A stretch of DNA of 64,000 bases from Clostridiales bacterium. GTDB lineage: Bacteria; Bacillota; Clostridia; Oscillospirales; Acutalibacteraceae. Location of the stretch: NCBI GenBank assembly GCA_012839185.1, contig DUNU01000020.1, positions 62,001 to 126,000 on the forward strand, written 5' to 3'. The position numbers and the translations under genes are program-made. Below the pieces are notes generated by a model, which was given only the letters and a program-made list of their open reading frames with translations, ran no database searches and was not told where the DNA came from. This document shows, piece after piece, positions 9,190 to 18,812 of this stretch. How positions within the stretch are numbered: position 1 is the first letter of the stretch; each line of letters opens with the position of its first letter.

Positions 9190-10137
9190 ATGAATATTGT
9201 AGTTTTAGACGGTAACTGTGTAAATCCCGGAGATTTATCTTGGGACGCTTTATCTCAATTCGGAGAATATAAAGTTTATGATCGTACCGCTCCCAATCTG
9301 GTCATAGAGCGTGCGAAAGATGCGGATATTTTGGTAACAAACAAGGTTGTTATTGACAAGAACATAATGGACAATCTCCCGAACTTGAAACTTATTTGTA
9401 TTTTAGCTACCGGCTATAATACAATCGACACTGAATATGCAAGAGAGAAGGGCATTATTGTTTCCAATATTCCCGCATACAGCACAAAAGCTGTTGCTCA
9501 ACTTGTTTTTGCATATATTTTGAAATTTGCCTTTAATGTCGAAATTCACTCGAAATCCGTACATGACGGCGATTGGGTAACCTGCCCCGATTTCTGCTAT
9601 CAGGTTACTCCATTATTTGAATTACAGAATAAGACAATCGGTATAATCGGTTACGGCTCAATCGGCAAACAGGTTGCAAAAATAGCCTCTGCGTTTGATA
9701 TGAAAGTTTTGGCGACATCTAAGTCCAGAACTTCGGGGAATGATGAATATGCCGACTTTGCCGATATTGACACTATTTTGGCAAATAGTGATATTGTCAG
9801 CATTCATACACCTTTGACGCCTGAAACGACAGGCATGGCAAATGCCGAGTTTTTTGCAAAAATGAAGAATACCGCATATTTTATAAACACATCACGCGGT
9901 CCCGTTGTCAACGAACAGGATTTAAGAAATGCTCTTGATAACGGTATTATTGCAGGAGCAGCGGTGGATGTTCTGTCGCAGGAACCTTGCCATCCGAACA
10001 ACCCTTTATTGGGAAGTTCCTGTCTGATAACTCCGCATATTGCCTGGGCTCCGGTTGAAACAAGACAGCGGCTTATGGACATTTTTATCGAAAATATCCG
10101 TGCATTTATTGCGGGAAAACCGCAGAATACGGTATGA
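9190..10137 (+). CDS. D-2-hydroxyacid dehydrogenase (NAD-dependent; glycerate/hydroxypyruvate type)
   Basis: This 315-residue member of the D-isomer-specific 2-hydroxyacid dehydrogenases has the NAD-binding motif GIIGYGSIGKQ near 152-162, the conserved NTSRGPVVNE segment, an Asp-Glu pair in VDVLSQEP and a catalytic His in ITPHIAW. The closest resemblance is to glycerate dehydrogenase/hydroxypyruvate reductase; D-lactate dehydrogenase is less likely, but the substrate is not settled by sequence. The ATG at 9190 is favoured over an adjacent GTG (9187) because of its spacing from CGAGGAA. The gene overlaps the following membrane protein by 4 bp and sits between mutS and mutL. Confidence 0.88.
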   Translation: MNIVVLDGNCVNPGDLSWDALSQFGEYKVYDRTAPNLVIERAKDADILVTNKVVIDKNIMDNLPNLKLICILATGYNTIDTEYAREKGIIVSNIPAYSTKAVAQLVFAYILKFAFNVEIHSKSVHDGDWVTCPDFCYQVTPLFELQNKTIGIIGYGSIGKQVAKIASAFDMKVLATSKSRTSGNDEYADFADIDTILANSDIVSIHTPLTPETTGMANAEFFAKMKNTAYFINTSRGPVVNEQDLRNALDNGIIAGAAVDVLSQEPCHPNNPLLGSSCLITPHIAWAPVETRQRLMDIFIENIRAFIAGKPQNTV

Positions 10138-10859
10138 AACTATCAAAAAAGACCTATCACCGTCTTGCTATGTTTTCAGGTGTTTCTTGCTTGGTTATAG
10201 CGGTGTTGCTTATTTTATGGAGTTTGCTTGCGAAAGTAGCATTCTTCAAAGACACATATCACCTGATAGTTGCAAAACTCACCGAGATTCAAGACTACAT
10301 AGTGCATCTTGACCACAAATGGATGATAGTGCTTGCAATACTCTTTTTATTCTTTCTTAAGACGACAATTCCGATTCCGTTTTGGGTTCTTTTGATGGCA
10401 CCGGGTATTGCATTTCCGTTTTATCAGGCGATTATAATAAATCTTATCGGTATGGCAATGCTTATGGCGTTAAAGTATTGGTACGGAACAAAACGTGGCG
10501 GCGGTTTTTTCAGAAAACTATTGTCCCAAATTGACGAATTTGCCGATACTATGGAACGAGGACAGTCAAAACGGAAAACCTTTGTTTTATTTGTTTTTAG
10601 ATTAGTTCCGTCATTCAGCATCAATTCAATAAGTCAGCTTTACGGTTCAATGAAGTACAAGTTCTCGACATTTATTATAGTCTCTCTTATCGGAGTATTG
10701 CCTAGGATATTGTCTTATGCAATCGCAGGTCGAAATGTTTATGACCCCTTTTCATTTAAGTTCACAATCCCACTTATTTTTATTTTCGTATTTAGTGGTG
10801 TGTCGATATTATCGATAGACAGAATTCTTACTAAAATTAAATCATCCAAATCAAAATAG
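10134..10859 (+). CDS. TVP38/TMEM64 (VTT/SNARE-associated) family membrane protein
   Basis: The 241-residue protein has an N-terminal membrane segment (about 13-37), further hydrophobic segments near 62-110, 175-200 and 210-232, and the signature FRLVPSFSINSISQLYGSM that resembles the conserved re-entrant motif of DedA/TVP38 proteins. These are envelope proteins thought to move lipids or support membrane homeostasis. It starts in an ATGA overlap with the dehydrogenase and ends 14 bp before mutL. The family assignment is good; the cargo is unknown. Confidence 0.8.
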   Translation: MKLSKKTYHRLAMFSGVSCLVIAVLLILWSLLAKVAFFKDTYHLIVAKLTEIQDYIVHLDHKWMIVLAILFLFFLKTTIPIPFWVLLMAPGIAFPFYQAIIINLIGMAMLMALKYWYGTKRGGGFFRKLLSQIDEFADTMERGQSKRKTFVLFVFRLVPSFSINSISQLYGSMKYKFSTFIIVSLIGVLPRILSYAIAGRNVYDPFSFKFTIPLIFIFVFSGVSILSIDRILTKIKSSKSK

Positions 10860-10873
10860 AAGGAGGGGAAACC

Positions 10874-12781
10874 TTGTCCAAGATAAACGTATTACCCAGA
10901 GAAATATTTGAACTTATCGCAGCGGGCGAGGTTGTGGAACGCCCTTCGTCTGTTGTAAAGGAACTTATTGAAAATTCGGTTGATGCAGGTGCAACGAAGA
11001 TTACCGTGGAAATAATGCGAGGCGGAATCTCATTTATTCGCATTACCGATGACGGCAGTGGAATTGACCGTGCTGATGTTAAAAGTGCATTTGTCAGCCA
11101 CGCAACGAGCAAGATAAAGAAAATTGAAGACCTGGATTCCATCCTCACTTTCGGCTTTCGCGGCGAGGCTCTTGCAAGTATAGCTGCTGTCGCAAAAGTT
11201 GAAATGCTTACAAAAACCGCCGATGAAGAAATCGGTACCCGTTATCGTATTGAAGGCGGTGAAGAAAAGATACTTGATGATGCGGGTTGTCCTGATGGGA
11301 CTACTATTATCGTATCCGATTTGTTTTACAATACACCGGCAAGAATGAAATTCTTAAAACGTGATAATACCGAAGGGAACTATGTTGCAGACGCTGTTGC
11401 ACGTGCGGCATTATCGCACCCTGAGGTGTCCTATCGACTGATAAAAGACGGAAAACAGACTCTTTTTACAAGTGGCGACGGAGATCTGAAAAACACGATT
11501 TATGCAGTATACGGCAAGGATTTTGCCAACGGACTTATTCCGTGCAACTATGAGCTTAACGGTATTTCCGTAAAGGGTTATATCTCAAAACCGCTTAATT
11601 GCAGACCAAATCGGAATATGCAGCATTTTTATGTCAATACCCGATATGTAAAAATACCGGTTGCAAGCGTTGCTCTTGACGAGGCATATCGTCATTCAAC
11701 GATGGTCGGTCGTTTTCCTTCCTGTGTGCTTTTATTGAATATTGCTCCCGAGACAGTTGATGTGAATGTTCACCCTGCTAAAACGGAAGTCCGCTTTTCT
11801 GATGAAAAACGGATATTTGATGTGATTTATTACGGTGCAAAGTCAACAATATTGGCAAACGACACCCGTGCGGAATATACTTTTGATAAATCCAAACCTC
11901 TGTATACCGCACCCGTTTCTCAGGCAGCCGGTCATATTATTACCGATGAAAGCAAGCCGCAACAGATGATATTTGATACTCCCAAGCCCTCCGTTTACAG
12001 TCCTGTTTCTGCTCCGAAAGTTGATTTTTCGTCATATAACGATAAAGAAGAAGAGTCAAATTTTGTTATTCCGGAAAAAGAGGATGAAAAAACTACGGTA
12101 TCAGAAAATGAAATTGCGAATATCGTTACTGATAATTTTGTTGCAGACGAAAATGAAACGGTTGAAACCGAGCCTGTTTTGGTTGTGGAGCAGGAGAAAA
12201 AACAAGAGCCAATCAAGATTATTTGTGAGGCATTTAAGACCTATATTATCTGCGAATACGGCTCAAAACTTTTGCTTATTGATAAACATGCATTGCATGA
12301 ACGCATATTGTTCAATGATTTGAAAAATAACAGACGGGAGGACTATTCTCAGGTTCTGTTGTTCCCGTTAAGCGTTACCTTGTCAATGAAAGAATATGAT
12401 GCATTGCTTGAAAATCTGGATTTTTTAAGCAGTGCCGGATTTTGTGTTGAGGATTTTGGCAGCGGTACTGTTTTAGTTCGTGAAGCACCCTTGTCGTTGG
12501 ACGGGGAAGATGTTGAAGATATTATAATTGAACTTGCCGGTTATTTGCTTAAAAACATAAAAGAACCCGAACCTGAAAAATTGGATTGGCTTTATCACAA
12601 TACAGCCTGTCGTGCAGCAATAAAAGCCGGAAAGAGTCTTAATGATATGGAAATGCGTGCTTTGGTCGAAAGATTTTTAAGTGATGATTCTTTACGTTAT
12701 TGCCCTCATGGCAGACCGGTTGTTATTGAGATGACCCAGCGTGAAATAGAAAAACAGTTCGGAAGGCAGGGTTCCATATGA
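10874..12781 (+). CDS. mutL: DNA mismatch repair protein MutL
   Basis: MutL couples MutS recognition to strand nicking and excision. The N-terminal GHKL ATPase has ELIENSVDAGA, DDGSGID, GFRGEAL and NTPARMKFLK; VDVNVHPAK marks the end of the conserved N-terminal half. An acidic linker spans roughly residues 340-445. The C-terminal domain contains DKHALHER, a variant of the DQHA-x2-E endonuclease motif, and CPHGRP, indicating nicking MutL as expected in an organism without MutH. The start is TTG at 10874 behind AGGAGGGG. Length 635. The gene overlaps miaA by 4 bp. Confidence 0.97.
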   Translation: MSKINVLPREIFELIAAGEVVERPSSVVKELIENSVDAGATKITVEIMRGGISFIRITDDGSGIDRADVKSAFVSHATSKIKKIEDLDSILTFGFRGEALASIAAVAKVEMLTKTADEEIGTRYRIEGGEEKILDDAGCPDGTTIIVSDLFYNTPARMKFLKRDNTEGNYVADAVARAALSHPEVSYRLIKDGKQTLFTSGDGDLKNTIYAVYGKDFANGLIPCNYELNGISVKGYISKPLNCRPNRNMQHFYVNTRYVKIPVASVALDEAYRHSTMVGRFPSCVLLLNIAPETVDVNVHPAKTEVRFSDEKRIFDVIYYGAKSTILANDTRAEYTFDKSKPLYTAPVSQAAGHIITDESKPQQMIFDTPKPSVYSPVSAPKVDFSSYNDKEEESNFVIPEKEDEKTTVSENEIANIVTDNFVADENETVETEPVLVVEQEKKQEPIKIICEAFKTYIICEYGSKLLLIDKHALHERILFNDLKNNRREDYSQVLLFPLSVTLSMKEYDALLENLDFLSSAGFCVEDFGSGTVLVREAPLSLDGEDVEDIIIELAGYLLKNIKEPEPEKLDWLYHNTACRAAIKAGKSLNDMEMRALVERFLSDDSLRYCPHGRPVVIEMTQREIEKQFGRQGSI

Positions 12782-13722
12782 AAACCCGTGTGATAGCGGT
12801 TGTGGGTCCGACTGCTTCCGGAAAAACAACATTGGCGGTGGAACTTGCGAAGAGATTGAACGGAGAAATTGTTTCAGCCGATTCAATGCAAATCTACAAA
12901 GGAATGAATATTGCCACTGCAAAACCGACAAAAGAAGAAATGCAGGGAATAGAGCATCACATGCTTGATTTTCTTGATGTTACTACGCGATACAGCGTTG
13001 CGGAATATGTCAGGGCTGCTCATAAATGCATAGAACAAATTGCAGGAAAAGGAAAATTACCGATAGTCTGCGGCGGAACGGGACTGTATATCGACTCCCT
13101 GCTTAAAAATATTGACTTTGGTTCGGATGATGAGGACATTGAAAAGCGTGATGAGATAAGACGCGTATGTAAAGATTATACGGGTGAGGAGCTGCTTAAA
13201 ATGCTCGCTTCGTTTGATCCCGAAACCGCAGATAAATTACATCCGAACAATCGCGGAAGAATCATTCGTGCTATTGAGGTGTATACCTTGACCGGCATCA
13301 CTCAAAGTGAAGCTGTAAGACGCTCAAAATTAAAAGAAAGTCCCTATGATGTGACTTATATCGGTCTTAACTGTGAAAAGAGGGCTTATCTTTATAAGCG
13401 AATTGACAAGCGAGTTGATGATATGATGGAGAAGGGGCTTTTTGAAGAAGCCCGGGAATATATAAATCTTTATGACAATTCAACTGCCGCACAGGCAATA
13501 GGCTATAAAGAACTTGCACCGGCGATATTGGATAAGATGTCCGTTGAAATGGCTCTTGATTCATTAAAACAAGCTACCCGCCGCTATGCAAAAAGACAAC
13601 TCACTTGGTTTAGAAAAAACAAAGAAATCAATTGGCTTTGTCCGGAGAAATATCAGTCAATTGATGAACTTGCAGATGAGGCAGTAAAAATAATAAAGGC
13701 AGGGAATAAGAATGAGAAATAA
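12778..13722 (+). CDS. miaA: tRNA dimethylallyltransferase (MiaA)
   Basis: MiaA transfers the dimethylallyl group to A37 of tRNAs reading UNN codons, giving the i6A that MiaB then methylthiolates. The 314-residue protein has the P-loop VVGPTASGKTTL at its N terminus, the DSMQIYKGM motif, the conserved GGTGLYI and the DKxHPNNxxRIIRAIEV-type motif. It overlaps mutL by 4 bp upstream and the HlyD-like gene by 11 bp downstream, so it is part of a long operon. Confidence 0.97.
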   Translation: MKTRVIAVVGPTASGKTTLAVELAKRLNGEIVSADSMQIYKGMNIATAKPTKEEMQGIEHHMLDFLDVTTRYSVAEYVRAAHKCIEQIAGKGKLPIVCGGTGLYIDSLLKNIDFGSDDEDIEKRDEIRRVCKDYTGEELLKMLASFDPETADKLHPNNRGRIIRAIEVYTLTGITQSEAVRRSKLKESPYDVTYIGLNCEKRAYLYKRIDKRVDDMMEKGLFEEAREYINLYDNSTAAQAIGYKELAPAILDKMSVEMALDSLKQATRRYAKRQLTWFRKNKEINWLCPEKYQSIDELADEAVKIIKAGNKNEK

Positions 13723-15028
13723 AACCGACAAACTTCTTATTGCCGTACTTTGTTGTTTTTTTGTAATAATTGTCCTGACTGCGATTCAAAAAAGAGCCGA
13801 CGGCAACACAAATATCAAATACGAAGTTGCACAACAGGAAAATATTTTCAAGACGGTCAATACACAAGGTGTTATCATCAAGAGTGAAGAATATTTGCAA
13901 TTCGGCGGTACGGGAACGATAGTTCCGCTTGTATCCGACGGCGAAAAAATTGCAGGTGCTCAGGCATATGCAAAGGTCTTTATTGGCGAAGCTGAGGCTG
14001 ACAGATATATTGCAATGCTTGCAATTGAAGATGAAATTGACTATTACCTCGGAATGTCCAATGCATCCGGTTCGGGTGCTGCAAATCTTGACAGCATAAA
14101 TCGTCAGATTCACAATGATATTTACGAACTTTTAGATACTGTCTATTCAAATGATCTGTCTAAATTGCAGGAAAATATAAGGAGTTTGCGTACGAGTATT
14201 ACAATGAAGCAGTTTATGGTCGGTGAAGAAGTCAACTGTGATGCGAAATTACTTGAACTTCAGAATCGTCGTGACAGCATGATGTTTAATCTCGGGCAGA
14301 CTTTGTCAACTCCGGGAAATACCGGTGGATATTATGTCGCAAATTGTGACGGATATGAGTACCTGGACGAGCATTTTGATACTTGTGTCGGAATGAATGT
14401 TGAGGATATAGATAAGCTTTTAGAGTCCGAACCTCAGGATGTATCAATGGGAATATGCGGAAAACTCATTACCGATATGGCATGTTATTTTGTTTGTAAT
14501 GTTCCTACCGAAAGCCTTGCTGAGATGAAACAGTATACCTATGACGCTTATGCGGGGAAATATTATCCCGCAACTTATGAAATCGTTTTTCCGTATTCAA
14601 CTGCGGGCACTGTTACCGCCTCAGTTCAAAGCATGGTCAATGCTCCTGACGGTCGGACAGCGGTTGTGTTTAAAATAACAACCATGAACGCGGGTGTTGC
14701 AAATCTTCGCTTTGAAACCGCACAGATTCGGGTCAAGGAATATAAAAATGCTTTCAAAATCAGAAAGACAGCGATTCGTGTTACTTATGAGAAAGATAAG
14801 GACGGCAACACCAAAAGAATTGATTGGATATGGACTGCAACCGGTTCAATGGAATATCCTAAACAAAAACGGGTGCAGATTGAATATTATGACGGAGAAT
14901 ATGTTGTTGTAACCAATCCTAATAATTTACGCTCATATATTCGTCCGTACGAAAAGGTTATTTATGAAGGGACGGTGGATGATGTTTATGATATCTTCAA
15001 CACCACAGCAGCTGAAAAACCGAATTAG
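13712..15028 (+). CDS. Membrane-anchored HlyD-like protein of the SepF cluster
   Basis: This 438-residue protein has a single N-terminal membrane segment (about residues 8-24). The extracytoplasmic part resembles the HlyD/membrane-fusion adaptor group found next to yggS-sepF in many Clostridia: a short beta domain with EGEKI-like signals, a helical hairpin region (110-190), then a beta-rich C-terminal half. No ABC exporter partner is adjacent. It overlaps miaA by 11 bp, and yggS starts inside its 3' end. The context suggests an envelope or division-site role, but this is inference and the family match is moderate. Confidence 0.6.
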   Translation: MRNKTDKLLIAVLCCFFVIIVLTAIQKRADGNTNIKYEVAQQENIFKTVNTQGVIIKSEEYLQFGGTGTIVPLVSDGEKIAGAQAYAKVFIGEAEADRYIAMLAIEDEIDYYLGMSNASGSGAANLDSINRQIHNDIYELLDTVYSNDLSKLQENIRSLRTSITMKQFMVGEEVNCDAKLLELQNRRDSMMFNLGQTLSTPGNTGGYYVANCDGYEYLDEHFDTCVGMNVEDIDKLLESEPQDVSMGICGKLITDMACYFVCNVPTESLAEMKQYTYDAYAGKYYPATYEIVFPYSTAGTVTASVQSMVNAPDGRTAVVFKITTMNAGVANLRFETAQIRVKEYKNAFKIRKTAIRVTYEKDKDGNTKRIDWIWTATGSMEYPKQKRVQIEYYDGEYVVVTNPNNLRSYIRPYEKVIYEGTVDDVYDIFNTTAAEKPN

Positions 15029-15710
15029 AGATAATATTCTTGATATTCGGGAACGTATTGAAAAAGCCTGTGCCTCGGTCGGCAGAAATCCGGATGAAGT
15101 CCGGCTTATGGTGGTTACAAAGACCTTTCCTCCTGAAGTTATCAATTTGGCACTGGAATGTAACATTGATTTAATCGGCGAAAACAAGGTGCAGGAATTG
15201 ATGTCAAAGCTTGAATATCTCTGTCCCAAAGATGTTGAGAAACATATTATCGGTCACCTTCAAAGAAACAAGGTAAAACAGGTTTTGCCACATGTCTCAA
15301 TGATTCAGTCGGTTGACAGTATAAAACTCGCTTGTGAAATTTCAAAACAATCCGAGCGGCTGGGAAAAAATACCAATGTTTTGATTCAGATAAATGTCGG
15401 AGACGAGGAAACCAAAACCGGTTTTTCCGTCGATGAAACAGAGGAAGCGTTATTTCAGATTGCTGAAATGCCCAATATCACAATTGAAGGGTTGATGTCC
15501 ATTCCCCCGATTTGTGAAACGGAATCCGAAATACGAAAGTATTTTTCTGAATTAAATAAAATTTTCATTGACAAAAAGGACAAAATATATCATAATAAGA
15601 GTATGACGGTATTGTCGATAGGTATGACCTCGGATTATGAAGCGGCAATTAAAGAGGGTTCAACTTTAATTCGTATCGGTTCGGGCATATTTGGACAAAG
15701 AGATTATTAA
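14979..15710 (+). CDS. YggS-family pyridoxal-phosphate homeostasis protein
   Basis: The YggS/PLPBP (YlmE) family binds PLP on a single TIM-like barrel and keeps vitamin B6 and amino-acid pools balanced. The 243-residue protein has LMVVTKTF with the PLP lysine, the GENKVQE motif, HIIGHLQRNKVK and the phosphate-binding SIGMTSDYEAAI. In-frame ATGs lie at 14964, 14979 and 14982; I favour 14979 because GAAGGGA ends about 6 nt before it. The gene starts inside the previous gene's 3' end. The yggS-sepF-divIVA order is the usual Gram-positive arrangement next to division genes. Confidence 0.92.
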   Translation: MMFMISSTPQQLKNRIRDNILDIRERIEKACASVGRNPDEVRLMVVTKTFPPEVINLALECNIDLIGENKVQELMSKLEYLCPKDVEKHIIGHLQRNKVKQVLPHVSMIQSVDSIKLACEISKQSERLGKNTNVLIQINVGDEETKTGFSVDETEEALFQIAEMPNITIEGLMSIPPICETESEIRKYFSELNKIFIDKKDKIYHNKSMTVLSIGMTSDYEAAIKEGSTLIRIGSGIFGQRDY

Positions 15711-15726
15711 CTATCGGAGGAAAAAG

Positions 15727-16359
15727 ATGGGATTACAAGATTTTTTGTCAAAACTTACAGAAAGCACAGATGATACAGGTGCTCACAAAACCGCAAATCA
15801 AGCCAATGCAGATGCATGGGATGACGGATTTGTTGACAGCTATGAAACCGCAGAAACTTATGATGACTACTTTACAAGCCATAGGAGTGACACCAAGACA
15901 TCAGATGTTTCGTCGTCATTCTTCATTGATGAAGAATATGAAAACGAGCCTCCGAAGAAAACTGATTCAATAAGAAGCAGACTTTTCGGCAGGAAACCTG
16001 AAAAACCGAGCAACGAATCCCCTGAAAAGTCAGATTCCCCTGATATTATGACTTTCTGTCCCATGACCGGAACGGATGCAAATCGTATTTGTGATGCAAT
16101 TATCGCAGGCAAATATGTTCATGTAAAGTTCGATCAACTCGTTAGTAACATAAATTCAACACAGGACAACCATACAACATTCCTTAAAATTCTCTATGCA
16201 ACAAGCGGATGTGCCTATGCTGCCGGTGCGGAAGTTTTCCGTATTGATGAAAATACGCTTGACTTTTTCGTCATTCCGAGAGGCAAGAGATATGCAAGTG
16301 AACTTCCCGAAGATTTTCTTGAAGTTAATACTTCCATGTACAACATCCCCAAGAATTGA
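15727..16359 (+). CDS. sepF: Cell division protein SepF
   Basis: SepF tethers FtsZ filaments to the membrane and shapes the septum. The 210-residue protein begins with MGLQDFLSKL, fitting the amphipathic membrane-binding helix, has an acidic, Ser/Thr-rich linker to about residue 105, and ends in the SepF core (about 115-205: FCPMTGTDANRICDAII to FFVIPRGKRY). The start ATG has CGGAGG 9 nt upstream; an upstream in-frame TTG (15691) would overlap yggS and lacks a ribosome site. The linker is longer than in Bacillus. Confidence 0.9.
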   Translation: MGLQDFLSKLTESTDDTGAHKTANQANADAWDDGFVDSYETAETYDDYFTSHRSDTKTSDVSSSFFIDEEYENEPPKKTDSIRSRLFGRKPEKPSNESPEKSDSPDIMTFCPMTGTDANRICDAIIAGKYVHVKFDQLVSNINSTQDNHTTFLKILYATSGCAYAAGAEVFRIDENTLDFFVIPRGKRYASELPEDFLEVNTSMYNIPKN

Positions 16360-16369
16360 GGTGTAGGTA

Positions 16370-18325
16370 ATGTTAAGACCTGAAGATCTGAAACAACATC
16401 GCTTTGATTATTACGAAGACGGCAAGTATTCCGCTGAAGAAGTAAATCGCTTCTTGGGCGAAATTATTGCTTCATATAACCGTATGTTTATGGAAAACGG
16501 TGATCTTATTTCAAAGATCCGTATTCTTGCCAATAAGGTTGAGGAATATCGTGAGGATGAAGAAAACATTCGTGAAGCTCTTTTAACCGCACAGCGTTCG
16601 GCGAGTGATATTATTGCCGAGGCTAAGGAAAAAGCGGCAAGAATGATTGAAGATGCCCGTACCGATATGGCTGAAATTGTCAGCGGAAAAGACGGTATTG
16701 TTACTCGTGCAACTTTAGATGCCGAAGATATCAAAACAAAAGCCGGTATAGAGGCTGAGAGTATTATCGCCGAAGCAAATAAAAAAGTTGAAGAGATTAA
16801 TTTCGATGCAAATGCAAATGCAGCAAAAATCATTGAAGATGCAAAGAAGGAATCCGATCGTATTCTTGATGAAATCAACAGAGAAGCGATGGATATCTTG
16901 ACTTATGCCAAAGACGAGGCTCAGACTGTTGAAGATGAGGCTAAAGCACGAGCGGATAAAGCTATCAAAGATGCCGAGGAATATGTCCAGGGCAAGCTTG
17001 ACGAGGTTAAGGAAACCGTTGACACGATGATTAACGATGCTGAGGCTCAAGCAGCAGCGATTTTGATGAATGTTGAAAATCAGAAAGCAGCCATACTCGA
17101 CGAGGCAAATGCCGATGCACAGGCGAAGATTAAGCAAATGATTGAAGAGGCTCAGGTTGATTCTGCTGCCATCATTGAAATGGCTAACAGCAAAGAATCC
17201 CAGATTGCCGTTGATGCTGCAGAGGCAGCTTCTTTACTTATCAATGAAGCCGAAACAAACAGTCTGAATATCATTGGAAATGCAAATCTTCAGAGTGAAG
17301 AGATTATCAAAGAAGCTCAGAGCAAGTCCGAGGAAATTATATCTGCTGCTTATGCCGAAGCTGATAAAATCAAAGCCGCTGCGATTGAAGAGGCTGCTCA
17401 GATCACAGCAGTCGCCGATATAACCAAAGTTGAATCTGTTGCGGTTGACGAGGCTGTTGACCAATCTGATGCATATACTGAAACAACCGAAGTAGAATCT
17501 GATGTTGTTGATTTGACTGAAGATTTTGAAATTGAAGAAATCGAAGAAACTTCGGAGATTGAGAATATCACTATTGAGAGTAAAGAATCTGTTGAAGAAT
17601 TTATAGACGATGTTTTTGACAACGTTATTGTCGAGTCGGATACCTCCGAAGATGCTTTCGATGAAATTGAAGATGAAGAGGAAATCATAGCGGATGCGGA
17701 TTCAACCGATGCAGAAATCATTGAAGATTTTGTTGCTGAAGATTTTGATGAAATAACTTTCGAAGACTTCGATGATGATTTTGTTGAAGAATTTCCGGAA
17801 ACGGTTGACGAGCCTGCTCCCCCGAAGTATGCCGACATTGAAATATTCCATGAGGACTTATATGATGCTCCCGATTTTTATGTCCGCAAAGAAGCAGATA
17901 TAGATTCAGTCGAAGAAACTGTTGATTCTACAGAGGAACCCGATATTGTTGAAGAAGATATTGATACCATAGAGGAAATCAATACTGCTGTTGAAGAAGA
18001 TATTCAAACATCTGAAGAACATACCTATGAGTTTGATGGATTTGATGATTTCAGCAGCGAAAATGAGCCAGCGGAAAATATCGTATTTGAAGATGTAAAT
18101 TACGACGAAAAAGAAATCGGTGCTGATATTGCTGCTACTTTGGGCGATTTGTTTGAAAATGAACTTGCTGAAGAAGATGATATTGCACCTGTTGAATATG
18201 TCGATGAAGCCCAGAATGATTTCGTGATTGATTTTTCACTCTTTGAGGAAACTGTAGTTGCTGAAGAACCGACAGAGCCAACCAACAATGACAGGAAAAA
18301 GAAGAGAAGACGTGGCAGAAGATAA
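16370..18325 (+). CDS. Very large DivIVA-domain protein with coiled coil, acidic tail and basic end
   Basis: The first ~60 residues fit DivIVA: MLRPEDLKQHRFDYYEDG, then EVNRFLGEI. DivIVA binds curved membrane at poles and septa and recruits division or growth proteins. From about 60 to 350 there is a long coiled coil of repeated IIxEAxxKAxxI-type heptads, like the stalk of DivIVA/Wag31 or ATP synthase subunit b. Residues ~350-640 are extremely rich in Asp and Glu with few basic residues, and the protein ends in KKKRRRGRR. At 651 residues it is about three to four times longer than Bacillus DivIVA. It lies 10 bp after sepF and its end overlaps lspA. Confidence 0.85.
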   Translation: MLRPEDLKQHRFDYYEDGKYSAEEVNRFLGEIIASYNRMFMENGDLISKIRILANKVEEYREDEENIREALLTAQRSASDIIAEAKEKAARMIEDARTDMAEIVSGKDGIVTRATLDAEDIKTKAGIEAESIIAEANKKVEEINFDANANAAKIIEDAKKESDRILDEINREAMDILTYAKDEAQTVEDEAKARADKAIKDAEEYVQGKLDEVKETVDTMINDAEAQAAAILMNVENQKAAILDEANADAQAKIKQMIEEAQVDSAAIIEMANSKESQIAVDAAEAASLLINEAETNSLNIIGNANLQSEEIIKEAQSKSEEIISAAYAEADKIKAAAIEEAAQITAVADITKVESVAVDEAVDQSDAYTETTEVESDVVDLTEDFEIEEIEETSEIENITIESKESVEEFIDDVFDNVIVESDTSEDAFDEIEDEEEIIADADSTDAEIIEDFVAEDFDEITFEDFDDDFVEEFPETVDEPAPPKYADIEIFHEDLYDAPDFYVRKEADIDSVEETVDSTEEPDIVEEDIDTIEEINTAVEEDIQTSEEHTYEFDGFDDFSSENEPAENIVFEDVNYDEKEIGADIAATLGDLFENELAEEDDIAPVEYVDEAQNDFVIDFSLFEETVVAEEPTEPTNNDRKKKRRRGRR

Positions 18326-18812
18326 AAAAAGACGAATTAAGAAAATCTTTTTACAATATTTCCTTATTGCCGTGCTTGTTTTTGTTGACAGAATAATTAA
18401 AATGATTGTCGAGAATCGTCTTCGTCCGATTGAGCAGATTACAATTCTTGACGGTGTTCTGGGTTTAAGATATAAACAAAATACAGGTGCGGCATTCAGC
18501 CTGTTCGCAGAGCATACCAACCTGCTTTCAATATTTACCGGAGTTGTAATAATCGCAGGTCTGGTTTATCTTATTTTAGAAAAGAACTCACCGCTGATTA
18601 TGAAAATTACAATTCCCTGTATATTGGCGGGAGGTACCGGCAATCTGATTGACAGAATTATTCAAGGCTATGTAACCGATTATATTGAATTTCTGTTCAT
18701 TGATTTTGCGGTATTTAATTTCGCCGATATGTTAGTCACTTGCGGATGTTTTGTGTTGATAATATATCTTATATACAGCTTAATCAAGGAGAAAAAAGAT
18801 GGAAATTCTTGA
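18288..18812 (+). CDS. lspA: Lipoprotein signal peptidase (signal peptidase II)
   Basis: LspA is a four-span aspartyl protease that removes signal peptides from prolipoproteins. The motifs NTGAAFSLF, GGTGNLIDRI and FNFADMLV supply the two catalytic aspartates. Hydrophobic segments lie near 22-38, 78-95, 105-122 and 148-165. The gene begins inside the 3' end of the divIVA-like gene. ATG 18288 gives 174 residues; GTG 18312, behind the purine-rich AAGAGAAG, is an equally good start. Its stop overlaps the start of rluD by 14 bp, so expression is probably coupled in both directions. Confidence 0.93.
   Translation: MTGKRREDVAEDKKRRIKKIFLQYFLIAVLVFVDRIIKMIVENRLRPIEQITILDGVLGLRYKQNTGAAFSLFAEHTNLLSIFTGVVIIAGLVYLILEKNSPLIMKITIPCILAGGTGNLIDRIIQGYVTDYIEFLFIDFAVFNFADMLVTCGCFVLIIYLIYSLIKEKKDGNS

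Noticed and set aside
17398..17838. 146-codon Ser-rich minus-strand frame
   Set aside because: It is antisense to the Asp/Glu-rich part of the divIVA-like gene, where GAA/GAT codons read as TTC/ATC/TCA; no start signals.
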